Shown: positions 10,112-21,843, counted from the first letter of the stretch. The stretch is 56,803 nt of DNA from an uncultured bacterium (GCA_949290385.1 CASERY010000038.1:1-56803), one strand, 5' to 3'. Notes: generated from the sequence alone by a model not told the origin. Numbers and translations: made by a program.

Positions 10112-11377
10112 TTAAACTCGTGCATAAATACATTTCAAGTATGACGACTCCCGGAATCTGGCGGGATGATCCGCTTCATGAAAAGTCCTGCGGAACTCCT
10201 TTAAGGGCTTTCCAGCCAGGTCTCCCTGATGAAGCACCGTATGAAACAGCGTTTCAGAATCCACCCGGCTTGAACAGGATGCAAAGACTAAAATTCCATT
10301 TTTCCGTAGCAGTTTCAGAGCGCCCCGAGCAAGACGGGCATAGGAATGAAGCGCACCGGAAATCTCTTCCCGGGACTTCGCAAAAGAAGGAGGATCTACA
10401 ATGATTAAATCAAAACTTTTGCGCTCTCCCGCGAATGAATCCAGCGCATGAAAGGCATCATCTGCAATCCCCGTATGACGACATGACGCTACAGACGGAT
10501 TCCCTTTGTTCATAGCAAAAATACGTCCGCAGTCCTCAATGGCATGCCGATTGAAATCCACACTTGTCACAGACTTTGCACCTCCCGCCGCTGCATAAAC
10601 AGAAAATCCTCCGGAATAGGAGAACATATTCAGTACATCCTTTCCGGCAGACAGTTCCCGGACTAAAGCACGGTTCCCTCTCTGATCCAGGAAAAAACCT
10701 GTTTTCTGTCCATGGACAAGATCCGCTTCAAAAACAATTCCATTTTCCAGAAAACGCTGGATTCCGTTCCACTTCGTCAGGGGATCCTTCAAATGGAAGA
10801 TCATGCCGTCTTCCCATTCTCCCCGTAAAGATGCTTTCATGGACTGCAGTTCTCTGGAAAGCCTTATTACCAGATGTTCAAAATCATGATCTGCATTCTT
10901 TGCTATGGCCTGAACCATATCTGGAAGCCATGGAAGAACAGCTGCAGAATAAACTTTGACAACAAGAGATTTGTCGTACTGATCCGCCACAAGTCCCGGA
11001 AAACCATCGGAATCCCCGTGAATCAGCCTCCAGGCATTTGTTCCTCCTGGGATTCTTCCCTGACGCAGTTCTGCAGCCTTCTCCTACAGTTTGTCAAAAA
11101 GAGCTGGTCCCACCGGGGGCAGCGATGAAGAATTCGAATAAATTTTAACACGCACAGGAGATACCGGATCATAAAGTCCGGCCGCCAGAAATTTCTGTCC
11201 GGCATCAAAGACAACTGCCACATCTCCCGGTCTCCCCTCCTTTGAAATCTTCTCAATGGAATCTTCAAAAAGCCATGGATGTCCTTCCCGAATCGCCTGG
11301 ATTGCCTTTTGACGGACTCTCACAGCCAGTCGAACCGGGTTAAATGGATGTTTTTGAATATAATCAGAAAAAAGCAT
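10112..11377 (-). CDS. RlmI-like class I rRNA large subunit methyltransferase, one in-frame TAG
   Basis: 421 residues with X at 98 (TAG 11084-11086). N-terminal PUA domain: RQKAIQAIREGHPWLFEDSI and AVVFDAGQKFLAAGLYDP. TAG separates this from RLIHGDSDGFPGLVADQYDKSLVV, the linker conserved in RlmI/RlmO proteins, and from the Rossmann methyltransferase domain with KTGFFLDQRGNRALV, NMFSYSGGFSVYAA, VTSVDFN and the catalytic-type IIVDPPSFAKS, FASCSS. The two halves are one family in register, so the TAG is read through. The family makes m5C in 23S rRNA from SAM. The PUA domain without the catalytic domain would be useless. Stop is TAA, and mutY follows. Confidence 0.88.
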
Positions 11378-11681
11378 AAGAACTCTGAACTTTCACTTAA
11401 AACCAGGAACCAGAAATGAAACCTCTCCAAACAGCCATATATATTTTCTTGAAAAGCTCAAGCCTCTGAATACTATGGTGCACTGTGGCAGCAGAACTTT
11501 CCCCATATTCCTCTCCCTTGGAAGGAATGGCTGAAACTCCATAATATTTTTACCTTTCAACTGGAGAAATGTTTTTCATCCATTCCGCCTGTGCTTACAT
11601 TATCTACTCTAAAATTCCTGCAATGCAAACGGAAAAGTATTCATAATACAAGACTCCCACTCACTCCCTTGAAAGAAAAAA
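11378..11681. other. Intergenic region, no gene seen
   Basis: About 300 bases between the mreB terminator and the methyltransferase start. No coding signal; it presumably holds the promoter for the methyltransferase-mutY unit. Confidence 0.5.
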
Positions 11682-11708
11682 GGATGTCAGTTTTTTCTTC
11701 TGACACCC
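11682..11708 (-). terminator. Probable terminator of mreB
   Basis: On the minus strand GGTGTCAG pairs with CTGACA-CC (one bulged T), followed by six T. It lies about 110 bases past the mreB stop. Confidence 0.6.
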
Positions 11709-11815
11709 TCTTCTTAAAATCCCTCATCCAGAAGACTGGACCATAAAAACATAATACTTCTTTCCGGCAGAGGTAATGCCCTTATTATCCAGCCGGAAAC
11801 TCTCTTTTACTCTGG

Positions 11816-12874
<1,059 letters not shown>

Positions 12875-12926
12875 TTACATATTGCTAATCTAATACCGAA
12901 AGCAAATAAGTAAAGTTGAAAAAGAA

Positions 12927-14195
12927 TTATTTTTTAAGATATTCAGGAACATGGGTATGACGAATCATATCTTCAAACTGCTCCCTGTCCCGGATCAGCA
13001 TGGACTTATCGCCATTCACGAGCACTTCTGCTGCCCGGAGACGTCCGTTGTACTGATAGCTCATGCCGAATCCGTATGCTCCGGCATTTTCCACCACAAT
13101 CAAATCGCCTTCAGCTATATCCGCAGGCAGATCCCGTTCCTTCACCCAGAAGTCTGTATTTTCACACAGCTGTCCGCAGAGTCCCAGTTTTGTTCTCGGA
13201 TGGCTTTCCTTGCCATTGACATAGATGTGATGATAGGATCCGTACATGGCCGGACGCGCCAGAACATTCATTCCAATATCGGTTCCAATAATTCTGCTGT
13301 AAGAATCCTTTATTGAATGCACGGTGCCGATCAGGTATCCGGCATTTCCCACAAAGAAGCGGGCTGGCTCCATTTTCAGCTGAGGTGGTTTCATTCCGTA
13401 CTCTGCTGTTTTTTTGCGGAAAACTTCCGCCGTTTTTTCTGCGGCCTTTTCCAGATCCAGTGCAGGTTCACCCGGCTTATAGGGGATACCCAGACCTCCG
13501 CCAAGGTCAATGAATTCAAAATCAATCTGTAATTCCTTGGCCACTTTTCCGATAATATCCATCAGGAGACCTGTTACAAACGGGAAATAATCGGCATCGG
13601 TAATGCAGGAACCTGTCATCATATGGGCGCCGAAGCGTTTGATTCCGGCCGCCTTGGCCATACGGTAGGCATCCATAACCTGATCCGGATGAATACCGAA
13701 TTTTGCACCGGGGCCGGCGTTGGTTACATATTCACCCACGTTGCTTTTGCCGTAACCGGGGTTGACCCGGAAGGAAAGCATTTCGGGAGTGCCGAACTTC
13801 AGCAGGCGCGGAAGAATGGAAATATCATCCAGGTTAAAGATAACACCGCTTTCAAGACCCTGCCGGATGTCACTGTCGGAAAGGAAGTTTCCGCTGAACA
13901 TCACGTTTTCACCGGAAAGGCCTACGCTTTTGGCCAGCAGAATTTCATTGACGCTTGCACAGTCCGCCCCTGCGCCTTCCTGGCGCATGATATTCACGAT
14001 GGCCGGATTGTTGCAGCATTTCACCGCGTAAAACATTTTGAAATCGGGATAATGTTTTGCAAATGCCTGATAAGCACGTCGGTAGTTGGCGCGGATTTTC
14101 TGTTCGTCGTAAACATAGGTGGGAGTTCCATATTCCGCGGCAAGCTCAGTCACAGGAATATTCCCGATAGCTATCTGGTCGCCAATGAATTTCAT
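12927..14195 (-). CDS. lysA: Diaminopimelate decarboxylase
   Basis: 422 residues, a fold III PLP decarboxylase. KMFYAVKCCNN carries the PLP Lys, FEFIDLGGGLGIPY is the glycine loop, and ENAGAYGFGMSYQYNGRLRAAEVLV is the C-terminal substrate motif. Some usual signatures are altered: HMMTGS replaces the common HIGSQ, MEPARFFVG replaces EPGRYLVG, and CGQLCENTDFW replaces GPxCESxDxF. These are substitutions rather than losses and fit a divergent LysA branch. It makes lysine from meso-DAP and so also touches the peptidoglycan precursor pool. I take ATG 14195; the longer open frame upstream has no family match. Stop is TAA; no TAG. Confidence 0.85.
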   Translation of the reverse strand: MKFIGDQIAIGNIPVTELAAEYGTPTYVYDEQKIRANYRRAYQAFAKHYPDFKMFYAVKCCNNPAIVNIMRQEGAGADCASVNEILLAKSVGLSGENVMFSGNFLSDSDIRQGLESGVIFNLDDISILPRLLKFGTPEMLSFRVNPGYGKSNVGEYVTNAGPGAKFGIHPDQVMDAYRMAKAAGIKRFGAHMMTGSCITDADYFPFVTGLLMDIIGKVAKELQIDFEFIDLGGGLGIPYKPGEPALDLEKAAEKTAEVFRKKTAEYGMKPPQLKMEPARFFVGNAGYLIGTVHSIKDSYSRIIGTDIGMNVLARPAMYGSYHHIYVNGKESHPRTKLGLCGQLCENTDFWVKERDLPADIAEGDLIVVENAGAYGFGMSYQYNGRLRAAEVLVNGDKSMLIRDREQFEDMIRHTHVPEYLKK

Positions 14196-14506
14196 AGGTT
14201 GTCTCCGTTGTCTTGAAGTTGAAATATTCTTTTCTGTTAAGTATATTAATGTGCCATCACTTTGTGTTTCTGTCAATCTTTCTGGAGAAAGATTTCCCAA
14301 AATATTGCATTCTATCCGGAAGAGCGCAAAGCCATAAAATTTTCTGCAAAACATTTCCGGCTTCTGCCACTCCGTCCGGTACAAAGAAGCAGTGGCAGAA
14401 CAGGGAAACAGCACACGGAACAGATACGACTAATCTGAAGTGAATTATTTATCGTGAATATTCTGAGAATATTCTGACTTGAACGCTTTGAAAGGATTTT
14501 CCACAA
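14196..14506. other. Divergent intergenic region
   Basis: About 310 bases between lysA (minus) and the NIF3-like gene (plus). It must contain two divergent promoters; I could not assign either box reliably. Confidence 0.4.
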
Positions 14507-14839
14507 GTGACATCGAAAAAAACATCTTTTTTCCGGCTGGATATTTACGTCCCCGAAACGCATCTGGATGTTCTGAAACAAGCTCTTTTTGCCGCTGGTG
14601 CCGGAAAAGTCGGTTCTTACGATTCCTGCTGCTGGATGACACGGGGTTCCGGCCAGTTCCGGCCGCTGGAAGGATCCGCCCCCTTTCTTGGAACGGCCGG
14701 AAAAGTTGAACAGGTTCCGGAATGGAAACTTGAAATGATCTTTCCACAGGAATGCCGGGACCGGATTCTTCAGGCAATTCGCCGGTATCATCCTTATGAA
14801 ACGCCGGCTTTCCAGTACTGGGCTGTTCACATAAGCTGA
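14507..14839 (+). CDS. NIF3/YqfO C-terminal-like small protein
   Basis: 110 residues from a GTG start; AAAGGA lies about ten bases upstream, and no ATG is available in frame. The sequence has the pattern of the inserted/CutA-like domain of NIF3 (YqfO) proteins: LDIYVPETHLDVLKQALFAA, GAGKVGSYDSCCW, GSGQFRPLEGSAPFLG and the terminal RYHPYETPAFQ. In several bacteria this domain stands alone. Its biochemical role is not known. It is followed 36 bases later by an M50 protease gene, probably in one transcript. Stop is TGA. Confidence 0.75.
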   Translation: MTSKKTSFFRLDIYVPETHLDVLKQALFAAGAGKVGSYDSCCWMTRGSGQFRPLEGSAPFLGTAGKVEQVPEWKLEMIFPQECRDRILQAIRRYHPYETPAFQYWAVHIS

Positions 14840-14875
14840 CTGACATCCACGGAACAAATTCAGGAGTATTTGGAT

Positions 14876-15547
14876 ATGAATCTTTTTATCAGTGTTCTCT
14901 GGGAAAATCCGCAGTTCTTTTTTTATTCCCTTTTCTGTGTAATATTTTCAGTATGTCTTCATGAGTACGCCCATGCGCGCACTGCATACGCTTTCGGAGA
15001 CACCACCGCAGCCGATGCCGGATATCTTACACTCAATCCTCTGCGCGTGATGGGCTGGACTGCTATTTTTGCCTTTCTGATCCTTGGAATTGCCTGGGGT
15101 GCAGTTCCGGTCAATACGCAAGTGCTCAAACAGCGCAGTAAATATGCGCCATAGATTGTAGCGGCAGCTGGGCCGGCAGTCAATCTGCTTCTTTTTCTGC
15201 TCTCCTGGACTGCTTTCGGAGCCATAACAGCTTTTGAATCCGCCGGCCACTGGAGAGTTCCGGACACCGGCTTGCTTTTCAACCTGATTATGATGCTCTT
15301 CCTGCTCGGACAATTGAACGGGGTTCTTCTGGTGATAAACCTGCTCCCGATTCCCGGGCTGGATGGATGGAATATTCTTTCTGTTTTCCAGGACCGTTTT
15401 AGAAAAGTTCCTCTCTCTTCTGAAGCGAGCAAAGGAATTTTCCTTTTTCTGATTCTTGTTTTTGTCTTTGGATAGTTTGGTCTTGTAACCCATTTTGTTC
15501 AGAAAATCATGTTTCTGGCACCGGATGTCTTTGCTCGTCTCACGTAA
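14876..15547 (+). CDS. Site-2 protease-like M50 membrane peptidase, two in-frame TAG
   Basis: 223 residues with X at 93 (TAG 15152-15154) and 200 (TAG 15473-15475). Membrane helices carry the zinc motif HEYAHARTAYAFGD near residue 25, GWGAVPVNTQVLKQRSKYAP before the first TAG, and AAAGPAVNLLLFLL just after it, which together form the YwhC-type conserved core. The third metal ligand region NLLPIPGLDGWNIL follows. The second TAG joins a last helix to QKIMFLAPDVFARLT and a TAA stop. The start at 14876 has CAGGAG nine bases before it; TTG 14870 is an alternative. The family cleaves membrane proteins inside the bilayer; the target is unknown. Without TAG decoding the catalytic LDG motif would be lost. 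Confidence 0.85.
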
Positions 15548-15820
15548 GAAGACAGAATATCTGCTGTTATGCCATCTTTGCTTTCAGACGGACAAGTTTT
15601 TTCCTGCCTGGACGCAGGAAGTTCACTTTGTCCGCTCTCCGCATCTGCAGATAAACAGAAGATGCCCAATGCTGCATTTATTTGGTTGGGACGCTGAAAA
15701 ACGTTGACTATAGCCGCATGCAATGTTTTTTATTGTATACTAACATACTGACTGTATACGGACTGCAGCAACGGTTTTATGTCTCTCGCAAAAAAGTTTC
15801 ATTTTTTTAGAAAAACAGAT
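15548..15820. other. Intergenic region before tRNA genes
   Basis: About 270 bases. Short open frames on both strands (15499-15723) lack ribosome binding sites and family features, and I do not call them. Confidence 0.4.
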
Positions 15821-15848
15821 TTGACATTCCATCCTCCCGCTGTATAGT
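15821..15848 (+). promoter_or_regulatory. Promoter of the first tRNA-Asp gene
   Basis: TTGACA (15821-15826), a 16-base spacer and TATAGT (15843-15848), 31 bases before the tRNA. Confidence 0.75.
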
Positions 15849-15879
15849 AAGGACATATCGCAAGATTTAGAAATCAAGC

Positions 15880-15956
15880 GGAGGCGTAGCTCAACTGGTT
15901 AGAGTGCCACCCTGTCACGGTGGATGTTGCGGGTTCGAGTCCCGTCGCTTCCGCCA
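15880..15956 (+). tRNA. tRNA-Asp (GTC)
   Basis: 77 bases including an encoded CCA. Acceptor arm GGAGGCG pairs with CGCTTCC (one G-T), the anticodon arm is CCACC-CTGTCAC-GGTGG with anticodon GTC, and the T arm is GCGGG-TTCGAGT-CCCGT. All arms close as expected. Confidence 0.97.
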
Positions 15957-16090
15957 TTTTTTTTCTGATGCGGCTTATCGGCAACAACAGCAAAAAGAGA
16001 AGGTTAACAGGCTGACGGACTCTCTGATTCTCCGGGAAAACTGAAGAATGCAGCCGTTTGACAAGTTATCCAGATTCTGAATCATCAAGC

Positions 16091-16167
16091 GGAGGCGTAG
16101 CTCAACTGGTTAGAGTGCCACCCTGTCACGGTGGATGTTGCGGGTTCGAGTCCCGTCGCTTCCGCCA
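16091..16167 (+). tRNA. tRNA-Asp (GTC), second identical copy
   Basis: Identical in all 77 bases to the copy at 15880, including CCA, and preceded by a similar ATCAAGC stretch. The spacer between the two is 134 bases and otherwise unlike. It has no obvious promoter of its own, so the two may be cotranscribed. Confidence 0.97.
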
Positions 16168-16892
16168 TTTCTTTAAACACATGTCTTTCTCTGCAGTTGT
16201 TTTTTGGCCGGGTCGGCCTATGGGTGCATAGTTTTGTTATTTCCGTATTTCCATCTCAGTCTCAGAATGCAGCTTTTGCCGGAAACTTGATTAAGAAATA
16301 CAGCTCAGGCAGCACAAATACATCTCTTCAGATTCCGGAGGTTTTGTTCCAGCGGGGACGGAAAGCTGAAAAAATTGCAGTTCAGGGGTATTTTACTTTT
16401 CTTCCATCCATAAGCAAAGAAGACAGCCGATGGGGGCGGCGGAGGGGAGAACTTTTGGAAGAACGCAGATAAAAAATTCAGAAAAAAAAGAGCTTCTAAC
16501 TTCTGAATCCTTTCATCAACAGGCATTTTCTGATTTCCTTTTCGGTATTTTATAAACATAGATTCCATCGCAGGAGGAAACTTTTTCCCTGGCAATTCAA
16601 GAAAAAACGGCATCCAGATAAAACTTAAATTCCCTGATACCGGGGCTATTTCCTATGCGGAAATGGATGGTTATTGCCTCTGTTTTGCAAACCCTTTCAA
16701 TAGGAGAGTCCATCCTGCCAGAAATACATCTTCAGTCAGGATCTGGATTAAATAGAGCTTCCAGATGCTTGCTTTTTAACTTGAAAGATCTATATTCAAT
16801 GCAGGAAGGGGGATGCACTGTCATGCTTCTTCTGTTTTTTCCGTTTCATTAATGTCTCTTTATTTACTTAAAGTTGAAAGAAAGGATTTTTT
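16168..16892. other. Intergenic region, no supported gene
   Basis: About 725 bases. An open frame at 16655-16852 begins with a hydrophobic stretch, but there is no ribosome binding site and the remainder has no recognisable features. The last 30 bases hold the AAAGGA binding site of the glycosidase. Confidence 0.5.
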
Positions 16893-18419
16893 ATGGCCCT
16901 GCCGTATTTTGAAAAAAATGAGCTTGGCGTCCGTCTAATGGTCGATGGGAAGCCTATGCTTCTGCGCTGTGGAGAACTGCGCAATTCCACTTCATCCTCT
17001 ATTGAACATCTTCGCCCCTTGTGGCAAAGCCTGAAAAACATGGGGCTGAACAGTGTGATTGCCACCGTCTCCTGGGATCTTTTTGAGCCTGAGGAAGGCG
17101 TATTTGCCTACAAGCTCATTGATGTGCTGATCTCTGATGCTGAAGAATAGGGACTGAAACTGATTTTCATCTGGTTCGCTTCCTGGAAAAATGCGGAATC
17201 CTACTATACGCCTGAATGGGTTCAAACAAATCTTGAGCGTTTCCCGCGCGCCCTTGACAGGAACGGGGACAAGATCCATTCTTTGAGCTGTTTCGGAGAA
17301 GAATCCGTCTGTGCGGATGCCAAAGCCTTTTCCATGTTTATGAAGCATCTTGCCGAAGTCGACAAAAACGGAACGGTTCTCATGATTCAGCTGGAAAATG
17401 AATGCGGACACCTGGGGACAGACCGGGATTACTGTGAAGCCGCTAATGAATTATTTCATTCTGCTGTTCCTGAAGAGCTTACAAAATATCTCACAGACAA
17501 TCGTGCCAATCTCTCTCCCTATCTTCAGCAGCATTTGACATCTGGTCCCATTTCCGGAACCTGGGAAGAAGTTTTTGGAGAAGGCGCCTCCGAATGTTTC
17601 ATGGGATATCACCTGGCAAAGTATATTAACCTCGTAGCCGAAGCCGGCAAAAAGGAATATCCTCTGCCCATGTTTGTCAATGCCTGGCTGTTCCAGGGAG
17701 ATGATGAACCTGCAGGCAAACATCCATGCGGAGGGCCTACACCCCAGATTTCCGATATCTGGAGATGCGCAGCACCTGAAATAGACGCTTTTTCCCCGGA
17801 CCTGTACAGGATGGATGTTTTTGCATGGACCTGTGATCAGACGCTGCGTCTTGCAGGCAATCCGCTGCTGATCCCGGAATTGAACAGAGACCGCAATCTG
17901 GTTTCTTCCATTTTCTGTGCAGCAGGAAAAGGTGCAGTCTGTGTTTCCCCCTTCGGAATTGACGACCTGGCACGGGAATTCCTCCAGAATCCGAATGCCA
18001 CAGTGCCGGGCCTGCTTAAAAAGACCTATGGTGTTCTGGAAGCATGTTCCGGACAGCTTCTGTCTGCGGAAAACAGCCGCATGCGCGGATTCCTGCAGCT
18101 GCAGGACCATGATGAAGTCTGTCTTGGCAACTACCGCTTTGAATTGAATTATACGCATCCTCTCAGTGAAGAGAATGTGCGCGGCGGAGGATTTATTATC
18201 CAGATTGCTGAAAATGATTTTCTGATTGCGGGCATCAATGTATGGATCAGTGTTTTCTCACTTACAGAAAAATATTGCGAAACGGTGTTCCGGGATGAAC
18301 TGTTAGTAAGAGATGGAACTCTGCGCCGCGGCAGACGTCTCTGCGGGGATGAACTGGCCATTCATCTGGGACACGAACCCTGCAGCATTTGCCAGACTAG
18401 ATTTTTTGCATATTCCTGA
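16893..18419 (+). CDS. Beta-galactosidase-like glycoside hydrolase (GH35/42 clan, DUF5597 type), one in-frame TAG
   Basis: 508 residues with X at 86 (TAG 17148-17150). The TIM barrel is continuous across the TAG: MLLRCGELRNST, NSVIATVSWDLFEPEEG before it, and GLKLIFIWFASWKNAESYY after it. The acid/base Glu is in MIQLENECG and the probable nucleophile Glu in LLIPELNRDRN. The C-terminal beta domain ends near EPCSICQTRFF. The length fits the family (about 500-540). No signal peptide is visible, so it is probably cytoplasmic and acts on imported oligosaccharides. In homologues the column of X (in EE-X-GLKLI) usually holds His, Asn or Tyr. AAAGGA lies upstream at good spacing. Stop is TGA. Confidence 0.85.
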
Positions 18420-18561
18420 TGAATTGCTGAGCCAGGAGTATCTTCCTGAATTTATTTATTCCGGAAAATACGTTCTTGAAACGCTACAGTCCGGAATTTC
18501 TTTTGTCTATTCCGTAAAAAAACATCTAAGTCAACTTTTTCCTTGGAAAGGAGTTCTTTCA

Positions 18562-19104
18562 ATGCTGAATAACCATACAAATCCAGTGATAGACTGTTTA
18601 ATAACCCGCCGCAGCTGCCGTGCCTACTCAGACCGCAAAGTCGATCTGGCCACCCTGCAGGAAATCCTTCATGCAGGGACCTTTGCCCCATCCGGAGGGG
18701 GCGCACAGAGTGTCACTTTTGTAGCCATACAGAATGCCAGTCTTATTGAGGAACTGGAAAGGAAAAATGCAGAAATTCTCGGCACGCCTGGCGCCCATCC
18801 ATTCTATGGAGCAGGCACTGTCATTGTAGTTCTGGCGGATCCCCAGCGGCCGACCTGCGTAGAAGACGGGGCGCTTGCCATGGGCAATCTGATGAATGCA
18901 GCCCATGCACTGGGAGTCGATTCCTGCTGGATTCACCGCGCACGGGAAGTTTTTAACTCCGAATGGGGAAAAGCCCTGCTGAAACGCTGGGGCCTGCCTG
19001 AACGTCTTATTGGCATTGGCCACTGCATTCTCGGCTACGATTCAGGATCCGGAATACGTCCAGCCGCTCCAAGACGTGAGGATTCTGTTCTAATCATCAG
19101 TTAA
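18562..19104 (+). CDS. Nitroreductase family protein
   Basis: 180 residues, with FMN-binding signature CLITRRSCRAYSDRKVDLATL at the N-terminus, APSGGGAQSVTFVAI, ALAMGNLMNAAHALGVDSCWIHRA and the terminal PERLIGIGHCILGY. This is a short NADH/FMN oxidoreductase; the substrate cannot be read from sequence. The start at 18562 has GGAAAGGAG ten bases before it; an in-frame upstream extension lies inside the glycosidase 3' region and lacks family match. It probably shares the transcript of the glycosidase 142 bases upstream. Stop is TAA. Confidence 0.88.
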   Translation: MLNNHTNPVIDCLITRRSCRAYSDRKVDLATLQEILHAGTFAPSGGGAQSVTFVAIQNASLIEELERKNAEILGTPGAHPFYGAGTVIVVLADPQRPTCVEDGALAMGNLMNAAHALGVDSCWIHRAREVFNSEWGKALLKRWGLPERLIGIGHCILGYDSGSGIRPAAPRREDSVLIIS

Positions 19105-19605
19105 AGCTCTCTAAGTACCCATCTCTCCAAGAGAGCTCCTGGAGCTTTTGAAAAAAAGAACTGGCAACTTCATCCGGCAACTGTAAGGAATGGAAAGACA
19201 TCCTGATCAAAATGTTTTTCTTTTCCTTGCCACGCCGGAAAAACCCCGGTTTCCTGTCTTATAAAATTCTACCCGGAACACTCAAAATTCACGGCTGAGA
19301 AACATACTTCACAAGAAAAGGCCTCTTCTTCACGGGGACTTCCTTCCTCCCCGGCTTGATTTACACTACCCGTAGATTTTACAGTCTTTGATTCCACGCT
19401 TTTCTCCATCCGTGGCTTTTCTCAGATCCTTACAGATTTGTCTGCATTCCCAAAGTCTATCCCCTTTTTATTATTTACAGTATGACTGTAAGGATAGTTC
19501 CTTCCTGAGTTGCCCTGAGTCTTCCGCAACTTTTTCACGCTCTCCTGCTGAATCAAAAAAAAACAATCAGTACAGTGCTGTAGTGGAATACATGGAACAT
19601 ATGGA

Positions 19606-19703
19606 AGCAATACAAACTTCAAAGGTGGGTATAGCCCTTATTTAATAAGTTCACAGAATTGTTTTTCAGTTAAGCAATACAAATTCAAAGGTGGTATAAC
19701 CCT
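19606..19703. repeat. Imperfect direct repeat pair, ~32 bases
   Basis: Copies at 19606-19638 and 19673-19703 differ by two single-base deletions and one substitution. The core is GCAATACAAA followed by TTCAAAGGTGG. Spacing between starts is 67 bases. Confidence 0.7.
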
Positions 19704-19947
19704 GGCAAACAAGTCTTCTTTCTGTTCCCAGCGGCAGAAGATACTTGACCATCTTTATTTTAGCTTTCTGGAAAGCCCTGACTGACAAAGGGATCGCCTG
19801 TTTCCTAAGGATGATGATTTCTCCGTCAAAAAGGGAAAAAACGATAAGATTCACTGCAAGGATTTTCAGTTGGAGCAGGCCCTGTACATTGGCAAAGCGA
19901 ACCGGGGAATCAGGATTTTTTATGATAATAATTCTGTTGTTCCGGGA

Positions 19948-20047
19948 CATCGCTTCAGCTTCACTTACCCCCTGTCATCCGGAAAATCCACAGATGTCCT
20001 TCCTGAAAGAATTGCAGGCATCGCTTCAGCTTCACTTACCCCCTGTC
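19948..20047. repeat. Perfect 29-base direct repeat pair
   Basis: Identical copies at 19948-19976 and 20019-20047, beginning CATCGCTTCAGC, spaced 71 bases start to start. Confidence 0.85.
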
Positions 20048-20089
20048 CTGCCCGATCAATGGGGCCCGTTCAGCATTCAAAAGAAAAAA

Positions 20090-21781
20090 TTAAAGTATCT
20101 GATAGGGTTTTCTACGTTTCGGAACAGGATGGAATACAGGATGTTCCGGATCCGATAAGTCAATGCCGCTGGCAAAAAACTGTTCCGACAACCCTGATGC
20201 GGCTGTCCGTAATGCCAGAATCAATCGATGCTGCGTGGGAATCTATGGCTGTTCCGGAGCATCCAGGATGATTTCCGGCGTAAAATCTTTATGGATCCAC
20301 ACCAGTGCCCATCCCTCCGGAACCTCATCTGCATGAATGACTCCCTCAGGAGCCACTAAATAATACGCATCTGCCAGCTGTTCTTGAATCATTCTTGCAT
20401 AAATGGAATCTGCGGAAAGCTCTCGTTCCAGTTTTTCCATCCTGCGAATACATCTGTGATAGGCTCGGTTTGAAGACAGAGAATAATCCCATTTCTCCTC
20501 TTCGCCAAAAAGATTTGAAACTCTCACAGACGGTTCATTTTCACGAATCTCAGCCTCCAGTTCCTCCCGCAGTTTTCTGCATGCAGCGAGCTCTTCCTGA
20601 AGAGTCACATGCTTTTCCTCATTCATTTTTACTTTGAAAGAAGATCTGGACAGTACCGTCATTGCCAAAGCCGTTCGTACAGGATACAAATCTGTTCTTC
20701 CGCCATGCGGCAACCAGAAAGCTGCAGCATCTGCTTTCTGACGTCCCAGGAGCAGCGGTACTTTCATTGCAGCTCCGGAAGGCTGAAGTGTTCCGAGAAA
20801 TCCCAAAGCCGCCCTGCGCAATGTAACACTGTTCATGACAGGCGTAAAAATACTTTTTCTTGCGGATTTCTTCCTTGCAAAATCAGGCGAAACAGTCGAA
20901 GACTCTGGAATATTTTCAGAAAAATCCTCCACCCGTTCCGCTCCGCCATTCTCTCTTTTATTGGAGGATTCGTCAATATCTACAGAATTTTCCTCTCCGG
21001 ACAATCCCTCCGTCCTGATACTTTCCTGCGTCTTTTCAGCGGCATCTTCTTCATAATTTTCTACAAGAACAGCCTTTTCCCATGGTGTTTTTTCCATGTC
21101 TGTCTGTCCTGCGCTGTCTGCCACTCCCCCGGAAACCAATTCCTCTGCAGAAAAGACTGTAAGACGGCTCTTCTCTTCAAGTCTTTCTGGACCAATCTGC
21201 TCTGCAGAAGCATCTGCTGCTGGGAAAACCCGCTTTTCCGGATCCGTTCCGGACCCGGAAAAAGACGGGGAATTTTCAAATTCACTGGATTCATTCGTGT
21301 TTACAGTATTCTCTCCTGCCGGGGATGCAGCCATAACAGAACCTGGGACGCTATTGTGTGTCCATGCTCTGTCCGACTCCTCATCATGATGTTTTTCAGA
21401 AGAAGACTGAAGTGCATCATCCGGTTTTTCCTCCCTGAAATGACGGTTCAGCCATGCATCAGCAACAGCATCATCTTCATCGTGAGTATCTGCTGCAAAA
21501 GAAGCGCTGTCAGACTTCCACATGGAGGGAAGCTCCGGCTCATTTGCGGATTTTTCAACAGAGACTTCTTCCGGATTTTGTTCCTCTTCCTCCGGAAGAC
21601 CGCCTGCACTTAGAAGAGCCTCCAGGGCATCCTCCTCCGTGTCAAAATCAACCTTCTGCAGAAGACGGGATACGTCCCGGACTTTTCTTCCGGACGTCTT
21701 TTCTTCGACATTCTTCTAGGATTCCATGTCCTCATAGAAGCCGAAAGACATCTGAAGATCATCCTCTTCGCCGTATCCCAT
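20090..21781 (-). CDS. Acidic protein of unknown function, two in-frame TAG
   Basis: 563 residues with X at 22 (TAG 21716-21718) and 513 (TAG 20243-20245). The N-terminal ~230 residues are acidic and rich in Glu, Ser and Asp (low complexity, probably disordered). The C-terminal third is ordered: a Lys/Glu-rich coiled-coil-like segment (residues ~390-460), then YYLVAPEGVI and EVPEGWALVWI. That last pattern resembles the end of MmcB-like PD-(D/E)XK repair proteins, but I see no full set of catalytic residues. The TAG at 20243 might be the old stop; the frame stays open 50 more codons to TAA. It lies 62 bases after rpsA and may be cotranscribed. Function not recognised. Confidence 0.65.
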
Positions 21782-21843
21782 TCTTCAATACTCCCGATTG
21801 TTAAAAGGCTATGAAAAAATACTGTTTCACGGAATCTGCGTCA

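Larger units (their letters stand above)
19105..20089. other. Long non-coding stretch with two short direct-repeat pairs
   Basis: About 985 bases between convergent genes. It begins with an 8-bp hairpin (AGCTCTCT 19105-19112 with 19130-19137) that may end the nitroreductase transcript. Two direct-repeat pairs follow (19606/19673 and 19948/20019). Open frames on both strands (for example 19666-19950 minus, 19745-20158 plus) conflict with each other and show no family match. It may be eroded mobile or coding DNA, but I cannot show that. Confidence 0.5.

Noticed and set aside
15880..16167. The two tRNAs as amber decoders
   Set aside because: Both anticodons are GTC (Asp), not CTA.
16655..16852. 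65-codon open frame with hydrophobic start
   Set aside because: Could be a small signal-peptide protein, but no ribosome binding site and weak composition; left out.
19666..20271. Conflicting open frames suggestive of a decayed transposase
   Set aside because: No transposase motif or terminal inverted repeats could be seen; the frames on both strands conflict with each other.
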